Of a DNA stretch of 64,000 nt, positions 52,376 to 61,320 are shown piece by piece. Made by a program: the position numbers and the translations under genes. Position 1 is the first letter of the stretch; the number at the start of each line of letters is the position of its first letter. The notes under the pieces were generated by a model. It was not told the origin of the DNA, made no database searches, and saw only the letters and a list, made by a program, of their open reading frames with translations. Source of the DNA: RYN-230 sp963720645 (lineage in GTDB: Bacteria > Actinomycetota > Actinomycetes > Streptosporangiales > Streptosporangiaceae); NCBI GenBank assembly GCA_963720645.1, contig CAVRFX010000024.1, positions 328,867-392,866 of the forward strand. Direction: 5' to 3'.

Positions 52376-52681
52376 CTAGCCGTACAGGCAGAGCTCCAGG
52401 ATGAGGGCCTCGACGGCGCCCTCGCGGTCTTCGGGCTTGCCGTACCGTACCGTCCGCCCGATCTCGGTGCCGATGTCGAATTCGTCTAGGTAGCGGAAGA
52501 TTCCTTCACGGCCGTGCCCCAGCGCGATGTCGTAGCCGAGCAGGAGGGCGGCGTGATGCATCTCGGGTGTCGCCATCCGGTTGAGCACGGCCCGCATGAC
52601 CCGGGCCTTGAGGCCACGAGCCCGTCGGGTGATCCACTGGCGGCGATGGCGTCCCTTCACGCTGTCGCGCACATCCAACAT
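52376..52681 (-). CDS. hypothetical protein
   Basis: A 101-residue helical, basic protein: LKARVMRAVLNRMATPEMHHAALLLGYDIALGHGREGIFRYLDEFDIGTEIGRTVRYG, DREGAVEALILELCLYG. AAGAGG precedes ATG 52681. No domain recognised; coding character is good. It lies between the truncated dehydrogenase and the metallophosphoesterase on the same strand. Confidence 0.6.
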   Translation of the reverse strand: MLDVRDSVKGRHRRQWITRRARGLKARVMRAVLNRMATPEMHHAALLLGYDIALGHGREGIFRYLDEFDIGTEIGRTVRYGKPEDREGAVEALILELCLYG

Positions 52682-52824
52682 GCCTGGCCTCTTTCGTTAG
52701 CGGGGTTCGGTCCTCGGCCCGGCCAGGCTCCCCCCCAGCCGCGCCCCACTTTCTAACAGAGAGACGCTTAACCGTCGCTCTGGGTGTACAGAATCCTGGT
52801 ATCAGATAGATCTCGGCACCCGGT

Positions 52825-52846
52825 GTCAGCAGAAGCGCCTGCTGAC
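52825..52846 (-). terminator. 8-bp hairpin after the metallophosphoesterase gene
   Basis: GTCAGCAG-6 nt-CTGCTGAC, 32 nt downstream of the metallophosphoesterase stop. Confidence 0.45.
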
Positions 52847-52877
52847 CAGCCACGGGATCGCATCAGCGGAGAGTGCC

Positions 52878-53798
52878 TCAGCCGACCAGCGGGCCGCGGC
52901 GGAAGCGGCTGAACCACCCACCACGCACGTCCCACTGCATCGAGGTCAGGTCCAGGGCCGCGAAGTTACGCAGCCGGTTGTCCGCGTCCAGGCCGGTCAC
53001 CTTCACCGGCCCGTAGCCGAAGTCACACGTCCGCTGGTAGGCCCGGTGCAGGTGGCCGTGCATCAGGTAGGTGGGCATGACGGCGTCCACGATGCGCTGC
53101 ACACGCCGGCGGTGCGCGTCGTTACGGGCCAGGTCCTCGGGTGCCCAGTCGGCGGGCGGGCGGGCGAAGGTGTGCGCGACGCCGGACGGGCAGTCGTGGC
53201 AGACCATCACGTCGGCGTGGCCGCTGCCGGAGATGGCCACCTCCTGCTCGGTGGTGATCTCCTCCTGCGGCCACCAGTCCACGCCCTCGGTGCGGATCGC
53301 CCGGTCCAGGCTCACCGCGCCGCCGCACGCGAGCCACGTGAGACCGTGCCAGCTCCAGCGGTGGCCGCGGGGCAGGTGCATGATCCGCGGGACGACCGGC
53401 ACGCGCCCGTCCGGGCCGGGCTTCTCATCCAGCTGGCCGAGCCGGTCGAAGTCCTCGTGGTTGCCGTCCACGAACCACAGCTCGGCGCCGGCCTCGCCCA
53501 GGGCCCGGCTGAGCCGGTCCAGGTAGACCTGCCCGGCCTGGTCCGGCCAGATGCCGAAGTCGCCGAGGTGCAGGATGAGCCGCTGGCTCTCCCCGGCGAG
53601 CAGGGCCGGGACGCGCCGGATGACGCTGAGGGCCCACTCCTCGCTGCCGTGCCAGTCACCGGCGACGACGATCCGCCGCGGCCCGCCGGGCGCCGGGGAC
53701 GCGTCCCCGGACGACTCGGACTCGGACTCGACTCAGATGACTCGGACTCGGACGACTCGGCGCTCGGAGCGTCCCGGCGGCCGGCTGACAGCGGTCAT
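52878..53798 (-). CDS. metallophosphoesterase, start broken within a simple repeat
   Basis: The open frame from 53732 to 52878 holds a calcineurin-like phosphoesterase: VVAGDWHGSEEWAL (GDxH-like), LILHLGDFGIW, ELWFVDGNHEDFDRL (GNHE), VMVCHDCPSGV and TYLMHGHLHRAY (GHxH). All five metal motifs are present. However, no start codon lies in that frame before GTG 53471, which would cut off the first motifs, and a TGA closes it at 53733. The ATG at 53798 is in another frame, and between them runs a GACTCG-type simple repeat (53715-53760). A frameshift in that repeat, either real slippage or sequencing error, is the simplest explanation. It is divergent from the Hen1-Pnkp RNA repair genes, so nucleic-acid or nucleotide dephosphorylation is a reasonable guess only. 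Confidence 0.75.
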
Positions 53799-53955
53799 GA
53801 CTGATTTGTAACCGCTGAACTGGCATTCCGCCAGGGGTGCCGCACGCCGTCAGTTCCTCGTGAGCAATGTCGCGGCGGACAGCGGCCGCCGAGACCGGCC
53901 GGCCGCCGCTATGCCAGGATCGTGCCAGGCCCTGCGACCTCGCGGAAAGCTGCCG

Positions 53956-55473
53956 ATGCTGCTGACCATCACGCTGACCGAACCACCGGCGACCGATCTT
54001 GGTTTCCTGCTGCACAAGCACCCGGACCGGTTGCAGAGCTTCGCCGTGTCCGCGGGCGAGGCGCACGTGTTCTACCCGGAGGCGTCCGGGCAGCGCTGCA
54101 CCGCGGCACTGCTGCTGGAGATCGACCCGATCGGGCTGGTCCGCGGGCGCCGGCGGGCCGGGTCAGGCAGCGGCGGCCCGGACGCGTTCTCTCTCGCCGA
54201 ATACGTGAACGACCGGCCCTACGCGGCCTCGTCGATGCTGGCCGTGGCGCTGGGCAAGGTCTTCCGGACCGCGATGACCGGCCGCTGCGACGCCCGCCCG
54301 GAGCTGGCCGCCCGCGCGCTGCCGCTGGAGATCAGCATCCCGGCGCTGTCCTGCCGCGGCGGCGCCGACCTGGCGCACCGGCTGCTCCGCCCGCTGGGCT
54401 GGGACGTGCAGGCCCGGTGTCTCCCGCTCGACCCGGAACTGCCCGGGTGGGGCGACTCCCGGTACCTGACGGTCCAGCTGACGGGGCAGGTGCGGCTGGC
54501 CGACGCGCTCAGCCACCTGTATGTGCTGCTGCCGGTGCTGGACGACAGCAAGCACTACTGGGTGGACGACGCCGAGATCGACAAGCTGCTCCGCGCAGGC
54601 GGGGCCTGGCTGGCCGCGCACCCGGAACGGGACCTGATCACCCACCGCTACCTGGCGCATCAGCGGAAACTCGCCGCGACCGCGGTGGCGCGCCTCGCCG
54701 AGGTGGACGACACGGAGCCGGAGGCGCTGGATAACGCCGTGCCGGAGGCGCCGGACGACATCACGCCGGGGGCCCTGGATCATGCCGTGCCGGAGGCGCC
54801 CGGGCACGCCGCACCGGAGGCGGCCTCCGCGATCGCCGGCGGCGCAGCGCCCCGCAGTCCGCTGGCCCAGCAGCGCCGCGACGCCGTGCTCAGCGTCCTG
54901 CGCGACACGGTGCTCCGCGACGGCGCCGCGGCCCGGGTGGCCGACCTCGGCTGCGGTGAGGGCAGCCTGGTCGCCCTGCTGCTCCGCGAACCGTCCGTGG
55001 CCAGGGTCCTCGGCGTCGACGTCTCCCACCGGGCCCTGGAACGCACCGCCCAGCGGCTGCACACCGACACCATGCCGGAACGGCAGCGGGACCGGGTGGA
55101 CCTGCTGCAGTCCTCGCTCACCTACGCCGACGCGCGGCTGGCCGGGCTGGACGCCGCGGTGCTCATGGAGGTCATCGAGCACGTGGACCCGCCCCGGCTC
55201 GGCGCGCTGGAACAGACCGTGTTCGGCTCGGCCCGGCCCGGTACCGTCGTCGTCACCACCCCGAACGCCGAGCACAACGTCCGGTTCACCGACCTGCGCC
55301 CCGGCGCGTTCCGGCACCCGGACCACCGCTTCGAGTGGACCCGGCCGCAGTTCCGCGACTGGGCCGCCGGGGTGGCCGGCCGCCGCGGCTACCAGGTGCG
55401 GTTCCTGCCGGTCGGTGCGGAGGACCCCGAGGTCGGCCCGCCCACCCAGCTGGCGGTGTTCACCCGTGCCTAG
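53956..55473 (+). CDS. hen1: 3'-terminal RNA ribose 2'-O-methyltransferase Hen1
   Basis: A 505-residue bacterial Hen1. The N-terminal Hen1_L domain (about 1-245) starts LLTITLTEPPATDLGFLLHKHPDRLQSF and includes FSLAEYVNDRPYAASSMLAVAL and LYVLLPVLDDSKHYWVDDAEIDKLL. An Ala/Pro/Glu-rich linker with repeated AVPEAP units follows (about 250-295). The C-terminal methyltransferase (about 305-505) has SAM loop VADLGCGEGSL and the Mn-binding core EVIEHVDPPRL plus TTPNAEHN, matching the Glu-Glu-His-His set known for bacterial Hen1. It adds a 2'-O-methyl group at the 3' end of a cleaved RNA before ligation by Pnkp, protecting the repaired site. ATG 53956 gives the family N-terminus; the frame upstream is unrelated. 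The stop overlaps the Pnkp start by 8 nt. Confidence 0.95.
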   Translation: MLLTITLTEPPATDLGFLLHKHPDRLQSFAVSAGEAHVFYPEASGQRCTAALLLEIDPIGLVRGRRRAGSGSGGPDAFSLAEYVNDRPYAASSMLAVALGKVFRTAMTGRCDARPELAARALPLEISIPALSCRGGADLAHRLLRPLGWDVQARCLPLDPELPGWGDSRYLTVQLTGQVRLADALSHLYVLLPVLDDSKHYWVDDAEIDKLLRAGGAWLAAHPERDLITHRYLAHQRKLAATAVARLAEVDDTEPEALDNAVPEAPDDITPGALDHAVPEAPGHAAPEAASAIAGGAAPRSPLAQQRRDAVLSVLRDTVLRDGAAARVADLGCGEGSLVALLLREPSVARVLGVDVSHRALERTAQRLHTDTMPERQRDRVDLLQSSLTYADARLAGLDAAVLMEVIEHVDPPRLGALEQTVFGSARPGTVVVTTPNAEHNVRFTDLRPGAFRHPDHRFEWTRPQFRDWAAGVAGRRGYQVRFLPVGAEDPEVGPPTQLAVFTRA

Positions 55474-58225
55474 CCTGGACAACACCGGCCCGGAATCAGC
55501 CGGGACCGCGCGCCGGGAGCTCGGCATCCCCGAACTGTCCCTGGTCGTCCTGGTCGGCGTGTCCGGCTCGGGCAAGACCACGTTCGCCCGCCGCCACTTC
55601 GGGCGCTTCGAGGTGATCTCCAGCGACTTCTGCCGCGGCCTGGTCTCCGACGACGAGAACGACCAGGCCGCGACCGCTGACGCGTTCGACGTGCTCACCT
55701 ACATCGCGGGCAAGCGGCTGGCGGCCTGGCTGACGGTCGTGGACGCGACCAATGTGCAGCCCGCCGCCCGCAAGCAGTTCGTGGAGCTGGCCCGCGCCCA
55801 CGACGTGCTGCCCGTGGCAATAGTTCTGGACCTGCCGAAAAGCCTGTGTACGCAACGAAATTCGAGCCGCCCTGACCGCACGTTCGCCAGCCAGGTCATC
55901 CACCGGCAGCATGACCAGCTGCGCCGGTCGCTACGCGGACTGAACCGGGAGGGCTTCCGCAAGGTTCACGTGCTGCGCAGCCCCGCCCAGGTTGAGGCGG
56001 CGGTGGTGGTACGCGAGCGGCTGCTCACCGACTACCGCGACCGGACCGGCCCGTTCGACGTGCTCGGCGACGTGCACGGATGCCGCACCGAACTGGAGAC
56101 GCTGCTGGGCAAGCTCGGGTACCAGGTCATTCGTGACGGGTCCGGGCGCCCCGTGGACGCCGAGCCGCCCCGGGGCCGCACGGCGGTGTTCCTGGGCGAC
56201 CTGGTGGACCGGGGGCCGGACTCGGCCGGGGTGCTCCGGCTGGTAATGGGCATGGTGGCGGCGGGCCACGCGCTGGCCGTGCCCGGCAACCACGAGAACA
56301 AGCTGACCCGCGCCCTGGCCGGCCGCAACGTGCAGGTCAGTCACGGCCTGGCGGAGACGCTCAGCCAGCTGGCCGGCGAGGACGAGGCGTTCCGCAAGGA
56401 CGTCGCCGAGTTCTGCCACAGCCTCGTCTCGCACCTGGTGCTGGACGGCGGCCATCTGGTCGTGGCGCACGCCGGGCTCAAGGAGGCCTACCAGGGCCGC
56501 GCGTCCGGGCGGGTGCGCAGCTTCGCCCTGTACGGGGACACCACCGGGGAGACCGACGAGTTCGGGCTGCCGGTCCGCTACCCGTGGGCCCACGACTACC
56601 GGGGCCGGGCCATGGTCCTGTACGGGCACACGCCGACACCGGAACCGGAATGGGTCAACAACACGATGTGCCTGGACACAGGCTGCGTGTTCGGCGGCCG
56701 GCTGACCGCACTGCGCTACCCCGAGAAGGAGGTCGTGTCGGTCCCCGCCGAGCGGGTCTGGTACGAGCCCGCCCGCCCCTTCCCCCCGTCCGCGCCGTCC
56801 GCCCGCAGCAACCGCGGGGACGACGGTGCGGAAGGGATTGATGGTGTGCGTGTGGCTGCTGGGGACGACGGTCTCCGCAACGGGACCGGAACCGCGACCG
56901 GGACCGGGACGGGGACCGCGGCGGAGCCTGCCAGGGCCGCCCGGCGTGATCCCGGGGTGCTGGACATCACGGACGTACTGGGCAAGCGGGTGATCGAGAC
57001 CGCGCACCACGGCCGGATCACGGTTCGCGAGGAGAACGCCGCCGGCGCGCTCGAGGTGATGAGCCGGTTCGCGGTGGATCCCCGGTGGCTCCTCTACCTC
57101 CCGCCGACCATGGCCCCGTCCCCCACGTCTGGGCGGCCGGACCTGCTGGAACATCCGGCCGAGGCGTTCGCGGCCTACCGGGCCGAGGGGGTCACCGACG
57201 TGATCTGCGAGGAAAAGCACATGGGCTCCCGGGCCGTGCTCCTCGCCTGCCGGGACGAGGCCGCAGCGCGCGCCCGGTTCGGGGTGCCGGACGGCATGCC
57301 CGGGGTGGTGTACACCCGGACCGGCCGGCCGCTCTTCGGCCCGGGCCGTAGCCCGGCCGGGGAGCAGGACGCGCCCGGAACCGCGCGGCAGTTGCTGGAC
57401 GCGGTGCGCGCGGCGGCCGGCGCGGCCGGGCTCTGGGAGGAGCTGGGCACCAGCTGGGTGCTGCTCGACTGCGAGCTGATGCCCTGGTCGGTCAAGGCCG
57501 GGGATCTGCTGCGGCACCAGTACGCCGCGGTCGGCGCCGCGGCCCGGGCGGCGCTGCCCGCGGCCGCGCGGTTGCTCGGCCAGGCCGCCGCCCGGGGTGT
57601 CGACGTGACCGGGCTGGCCGGCCGGACCACGGCCCGCGCCGCCAACGCGGAGGCGTTCACCGCCGCGTACCGGCGCTACTGCTGGCCGGTGGACGGCCTG
57701 GACGGGGTACGGCTGGCCCCGTTCCAGGTGCTGGCCACCGAGGGCGCGACCTACCACGAGCGTGATCACAGCTGGCATCTCAGCCTGGCCGACCGGCTGG
57801 CCGGCGCGGCCCCCGGGCTGGTCACCGTGACCCGGCGGCTCCGGGTGGACACCACCGACCCGGACTCGGTGGCCGCCGGGACCGCCTGGTGGGAAGACCT
57901 CACCGCGGGCGGCGGCGAGGGCATGGTGGTCAAGCCGCACGCCAATCTGACCCGGGGTGGACGCGGCCTGGCCCAGCCCGGCATCAAGGTCCGGGGCCGG
58001 GAGTACCTGCGCATCATCTACGGCCCCGACTACACCGAGCCCGCCAACCTGGCCCGGCTCCGGGACCGCAACCTCGGCCGCAAGCGCTCGCTGGCGTCGC
58101 GGGAGTACGCCCTGGGCCTCGAGGCCCTGGAACGGGGCGCGCGGGGCGAGCCGTTGTGGCGGATCCACGAAGCGGTATTCGGAGTGCTCGCCCTGGAATC
58201 TGAGCCGGTCGACCCCCGTCTGTAG
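55466..58225 (+). CDS. pnkp: polynucleotide kinase-phosphatase (RNA end-healing and ligase component)
   Basis: A 919-residue three-domain RNA repair enzyme. The N-terminal 5'-kinase has P-loop VGVSGSGKTTFARRHF (residues about 30-45) and the lid NSSRPDRTFASQVIHRQHDQL. The central phosphatase (from about 195) has GDVHGC, LGDLVDRGPDS, PGNHENK and YGHTPTPEP motifs and removes 2',3'-cyclic or 3' phosphates. The C-terminal adenylyltransferase (from about 500) has the nucleotidyl-lysine motif EEKHMGSRAVL (Lys about 583), LLDCELMPWSVKA and GGEGMVVKPH. GTG 55466 overlaps the hen1 stop (GTGCCTAG), so the two are translationally coupled and form the known heterotetramer. A 40-50 residue linker before the ligase domain contains a Gly-Thr repeat, making the protein longer than the usual 830-870. 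The frame is intact. Confidence 0.95.
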   Translation: MPSLDNTGPESAGTARRELGIPELSLVVLVGVSGSGKTTFARRHFGRFEVISSDFCRGLVSDDENDQAATADAFDVLTYIAGKRLAAWLTVVDATNVQPAARKQFVELARAHDVLPVAIVLDLPKSLCTQRNSSRPDRTFASQVIHRQHDQLRRSLRGLNREGFRKVHVLRSPAQVEAAVVVRERLLTDYRDRTGPFDVLGDVHGCRTELETLLGKLGYQVIRDGSGRPVDAEPPRGRTAVFLGDLVDRGPDSAGVLRLVMGMVAAGHALAVPGNHENKLTRALAGRNVQVSHGLAETLSQLAGEDEAFRKDVAEFCHSLVSHLVLDGGHLVVAHAGLKEAYQGRASGRVRSFALYGDTTGETDEFGLPVRYPWAHDYRGRAMVLYGHTPTPEPEWVNNTMCLDTGCVFGGRLTALRYPEKEVVSVPAERVWYEPARPFPPSAPSARSNRGDDGAEGIDGVRVAAGDDGLRNGTGTATGTGTGTAAEPARAARRDPGVLDITDVLGKRVIETAHHGRITVREENAAGALEVMSRFAVDPRWLLYLPPTMAPSPTSGRPDLLEHPAEAFAAYRAEGVTDVICEEKHMGSRAVLLACRDEAAARARFGVPDGMPGVVYTRTGRPLFGPGRSPAGEQDAPGTARQLLDAVRAAAGAAGLWEELGTSWVLLDCELMPWSVKAGDLLRHQYAAVGAAARAALPAAARLLGQAAARGVDVTGLAGRTTARAANAEAFTAAYRRYCWPVDGLDGVRLAPFQVLATEGATYHERDHSWHLSLADRLAGAAPGLVTVTRRLRVDTTDPDSVAAGTAWWEDLTAGGGEGMVVKPHANLTRGGRGLAQPGIKVRGREYLRIIYGPDYTEPANLARLRDRNLGRKRSLASREYALGLEALERGARGEPLWRIHEAVFGVLALESEPVDPRL

Positions 58226-58304
58226 GGCGGGGGGCTGGCCGGCGACGGTTTTCGTTGCGGAGAATTTCTGGCCTTCTGGCCTGCTTGATCAGGCGGCCGG
58301 GGTG

Positions 58305-59768
58305 CTAGCGCGCCATTTTCGGTGGGCGGGCGAAACCGTCGCCGATCTCCGCGGCCAGCATCAGGTAGGCGTCGGCCGTGGCCCGGTTCAGCCGGGACAT
58401 CTCCACCTCGGCGCCCTCGTCCAGGTGCGCGTCATACGGGACCCTGACCACGGCCCGGCAGCGTGCGGTGAAGTGCTGCTCCAGGCGGTCCAGATCCACC
58501 CCGCTCCTGCTCCGCGGGCGGATCACGGCGAGCACGACCACCGCGTGCCGGACCAGGTCGCCGTAGCCGTGCGCCTGGAGCCAATCCAGCGTGGCGCTCG
58601 CGCTCCGCGCCCCGTCCACCGACGGCGAGCTGACCAGGACGATCTGGTCGGCCAGGCGCAGCACTCCGGTCATGGCCGAGTGCAGCAGGCCGGTCCCGCA
58701 ATCGGTGAGGCAGATCGAGTAGTAGTGCTCCAGCACCTGGCACACGTCGCAGTAGTCCTGCTCGCTGAACGCCACCGACACGGCAGGATCGCGATCGGAG
58801 GCGAGCACCTCCAGCCGGCTCGCGGCCTGGGTGGTGTAGGCCCGCACGTCCGTGTACCGCTGGATCTGGTACTGGTCGTTCAGCAGGTCGCGGACGGTGG
58901 CGGCGGTCTCCGGCCGGAGCTTGTCAGACAGGGTGCCCCGGTCGGGGTTGGCGTCCACCGCGATGACCCGGTCACCGCGCAGCGAGGCCAGCATGGCGCC
59001 CAGGCCGACCGTCGTCGTGGTCTTGCCCACGCCGCCCTTCAGGCTCACTACCGCGACCCGGTGATGCCCGCCAGTGACCGGGGTACGGGCCCGGGCGATC
59101 AGTTCCTGGCGGCGCCGCTGCGCCGCGGACTCGGGCGCGCGGACCAGGCCGCCGGTCACCGTGAAGACTGCGCGGCGCCAGCCGCCGGCCGGAGCTTTGT
59201 GCCTCCCGGGCAGGAGCAGGTCCGTGGTGAGGCTGTCGGCCGTGACCGGTTGCGGAGGTGCAGGTCCAGGCGGGGGCCGCGAGGGCGCGGGTTGCGGCGG
59301 TGGCGGGACGGGGAAACCCTGTCCCGGACGGGATTCCGCCGGGCCAGCGTCCGGCCCGCCCGGCTCCGCCAGCCAGGAATCGGCCCCGGGGCGCTCCGGC
59401 GCCCTGGACCTACCGGGGGGGCGGCCGGAGTCCCGGATCAGCGCCAGCGGCGAGTCCTGGCCCGGCGCCTCGTCGTTGTCGGGGGGCGGGTATTCATCGC
59501 CGGTGTCATAGTCGTCGCCCACCAGGCCGAGCGCACCAAGGCCGTAGCTGGCCGGGCCGTAAGCATCAGCGGGGTCCAGGTCGTCGGGTGGCCCGTAAGG
59601 ATCCCCGGCGTCGCCTGGTTCCGCACCCGCGCCATCCAGCGCGGGGTCGCCATCCGCGCTCAGGGCTAGCCCGGGCGCGAAGGCATCCGGCAGTTCCGGC
59701 TGCGGGCCGGGGACGCGAGCCTCACTCGTCCCTGCCGCTTCGCCGCGGTCCAGGTCACGATCAGCCAA
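58305..59768 (-). CDS. MinD/ParA-like ATPase with acidic, proline-rich N-terminus
   Basis: A 487-residue protein. Residues 1-220 are disordered in character: acidic with repeated D-PYGPPDDLDPADAYGP motifs and then Pro-rich (PVPPPPQPAPSRPPPGPAPPQP). The C-terminal 260 residues are a deviant-Walker ATPase: VAVVSLKGGVGKTTTTVGLGAMLA (KGGVGKTT), VIAVDANPDRGTLSDKL, ICLTDCGTGLLHSAM, ADQIVLVSSPSVDGA. This layout matches EspI/type VII-associated MinD-like proteins of actinobacteria. No esx, ecc or septum-site genes are nearby. The TTG at 59768 has GGAGGGG 8 nt upstream, better than earlier in-frame codons. It converges on pnkp with 79 bp between stops. Confidence 0.82.
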   Translation of the reverse strand: MADRDLDRGEAAGTSEARVPGPQPELPDAFAPGLALSADGDPALDGAGAEPGDAGDPYGPPDDLDPADAYGPASYGLGALGLVGDDYDTGDEYPPPDNDEAPGQDSPLALIRDSGRPPGRSRAPERPGADSWLAEPGGPDAGPAESRPGQGFPVPPPPQPAPSRPPPGPAPPQPVTADSLTTDLLLPGRHKAPAGGWRRAVFTVTGGLVRAPESAAQRRRQELIARARTPVTGGHHRVAVVSLKGGVGKTTTTVGLGAMLASLRGDRVIAVDANPDRGTLSDKLRPETAATVRDLLNDQYQIQRYTDVRAYTTQAASRLEVLASDRDPAVSVAFSEQDYCDVCQVLEHYYSICLTDCGTGLLHSAMTGVLRLADQIVLVSSPSVDGARSASATLDWLQAHGYGDLVRHAVVVLAVIRPRSRSGVDLDRLEQHFTARCRAVVRVPYDAHLDEGAEVEMSRLNRATADAYLMLAAEIGDGFARPPKMAR

Positions 59769-59904
59769 GCTGGTTTCCCCTCCGCTCTCATCGGTATAGG
59801 AGAATGACGTGCCGGCAGGGGACCGGATGGGCGCATCCACCCGAAGCCTAAGCCACCTAGCTCGCCGCAGCCCAGCCCCGGCTACGGCAATCAGGAGAAA
59901 CCTC

Positions 59905-60573
59905 ATGCGAGCGGTCGTGATCACCCAGCCTGGCGGACCCGAGGTCCTGCGCCTGGAGGAGGTGCCCGATCCGGTACCCGGCGCTGGCGAGGTGCTCGTG
60001 CAGATCGCCGCGGCCGGGCTTAACCGCGCGGACGTCATGCAGCGGCAGGGTCACTATCCCCCGCCGCCGGGGGCGCCGCCCTACCCGGGAATGGAATGCT
60101 CGGGGCGGATCATCGGGCTCGGCCCCGGGGTCACCTCCTGGCAGGTCGGCGACGAGGTGTGCGCGCTGCTGAGCGGGGGCGCGTACGCGGAGAAGGTCAC
60201 CGTGCCCCAGGGCCAGCTGCTGCCCGTCCCGGAGGGAGTGTCGCTGGCGGACGCCGCGGCCCTGCCGGAGGCGACGTGCACGATCCAGGGCACCGTGTAC
60301 CAGATGGCCCACCTGGCCCCGGGCGAGACGTACCTGGTGCACGGCGGGGCCGGCGGCGTCGGGACATTCGCGATCCAGATCGCCAAGGCCGAGGGATGCA
60401 CGGTGGCCTGCACCGCCGGCTCCCCGGAGAAGCTGGCCCGCTGCCGGGAACTCGGGGCCGACCTGGCCATGTCCTACCGGGATGACCCCAATGACCCGAC
60501 ACGAGAAATTGTTGCACCGTGCATATCAAGCAGATGGAATCGCGGCACACGCTTAACGATGGTTCCGCCATGA
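59905..60573 (+). pseudogene. NADPH:quinone oxidoreductase (PIG3-type), C-terminally truncated
   Basis: ATG 59905 with AGGAGAAA upstream starts a zinc-independent medium-chain dehydrogenase: RAVVITQPGGPEVLRLEEVPDP, GLNRADVMQRQGHYPPPPG, PGMECSGRIIGLGPGV, LPEATCTIQGTVYQMAHL, the NADPH loop VHGGAGGVGTFAIQIAKAEG. Homology ends after LGADLAMSYRDDPNDP (about residue 195), where members continue to 320-330. The last codons (REIVAPCISSRW onward) are encoded by lower-GC, phage-like DNA starting near 60500. The gene is thus interrupted at that junction. Confidence 0.85.
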
Positions 60574-60800
60574 CGATGCTGGGAGTGCTCACGCAAAAGG
60601 TGAGGACGCTGGAAAAACAGATAAAGCAGCTCCAGATTTTCCAACAAGCGCTGGAGAGCGACCGCGACATGTGGATAACGGCGGTCAAAGCCACAGCCAG
60701 GGCGGACATATTGGAACAGGCGGGAATCTTGCCCCAGCCAACTGGCACCCGGCCGGGACAGCGGGGGGCGGCCAAACCGGGCAGAGCAACGCATCCCTGA
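60519..60800 (+). CDS. small coiled-coil protein in phage-like segment
   Basis: A 93-residue frame with MLGVLTQKVRTLEKQIKQLQIFQQALESDRDMWITAV, a clear heptad pattern, followed by TARADILEQAGILPQP. The Met at 60570-60580 (MTMLGVLTQ) could be the real start. Composition is unlike that of neighbouring actinobacterial genes. No family assigned. Confidence 0.45.
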   Translation: MHIKQMESRHTLNDGSAMTMLGVLTQKVRTLEKQIKQLQIFQQALESDRDMWITAVKATARADILEQAGILPQPTGTRPGQRGAAKPGRATHP

Positions 60801-61062
60801 TGCGATACCGAAACTCGTAAGTGATTGAATCACACTCCCTTGTGAAAACCGCTGGTGTCAGAAATGGGTGTCAGCCTGATGAAACCTACCAAGACCGACA
60901 CTACCAAGGGCAAGCATGGGCCCTTGTCGGCAACCTGAACGGCTTGAAAAATGGCCCGAGTCGATCAGCAAGCCTAGTTGTCGGGGAGCTGCCGAAACCT
61001 TTGCTGACAGTGAAGAGGGAAGCCCGGCATTATCGAGTGTTCCTTGAGCAAGAAACCATCGG

Positions 61063-61284
61063 GTGAAAGGCGAGATCGACACAACCAGCGGCTATTTGAT
61101 CGACACCGCGAGGCGCTCCACGATGCACGCGGGCATCTGTCGATGGTTGATCCGCCAGAAGCTCGGCACCATGACCACAAGCGACATACTCGCTTGTTCC
61201 CGCGAGCTGATGAAGGCAAAGCAAGTGCGGGATGCGGCCGTCAAGGCTCTGGAGCTGGGCGAGTTGCCCAACCAATCAGCCTGA
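61063..61284 (+). CDS. small hypothetical protein in phage-like segment
   Basis: A 73-residue frame: LIDTARRSTMHAGICRWLIRQKLGTMTTSDILACSRELMKAKQVRDAAVKALELGELPNQ. Helical, with no recognised family. It lies just upstream of the terminase, where phages often encode a small packaging or regulatory protein. The possible start is an internal Met. Confidence 0.4.
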   Translation: MKGEIDTTSGYLIDTARRSTMHAGICRWLIRQKLGTMTTSDILACSRELMKAKQVRDAAVKALELGELPNQSA

Positions 61285-61320
61285 CCGACTATGTGATTGA
61301 CAGCAAGGAAGACGATCGCA

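Noticed and set aside
53700..53780. Acidic Ser/Glu repeat domain as a true N-terminal extension of the metallophosphoesterase
   Set aside because: The in-frame translation is closed by a TGA at 53733 and has no start, so the repeat cannot be read as a continuous domain in the given sequence.
55931..58168. A 745-codon minus frame under pnkp
   Set aside because: Antisense shadow of an intact gene with complete catalytic motifs; its product is low-complexity.
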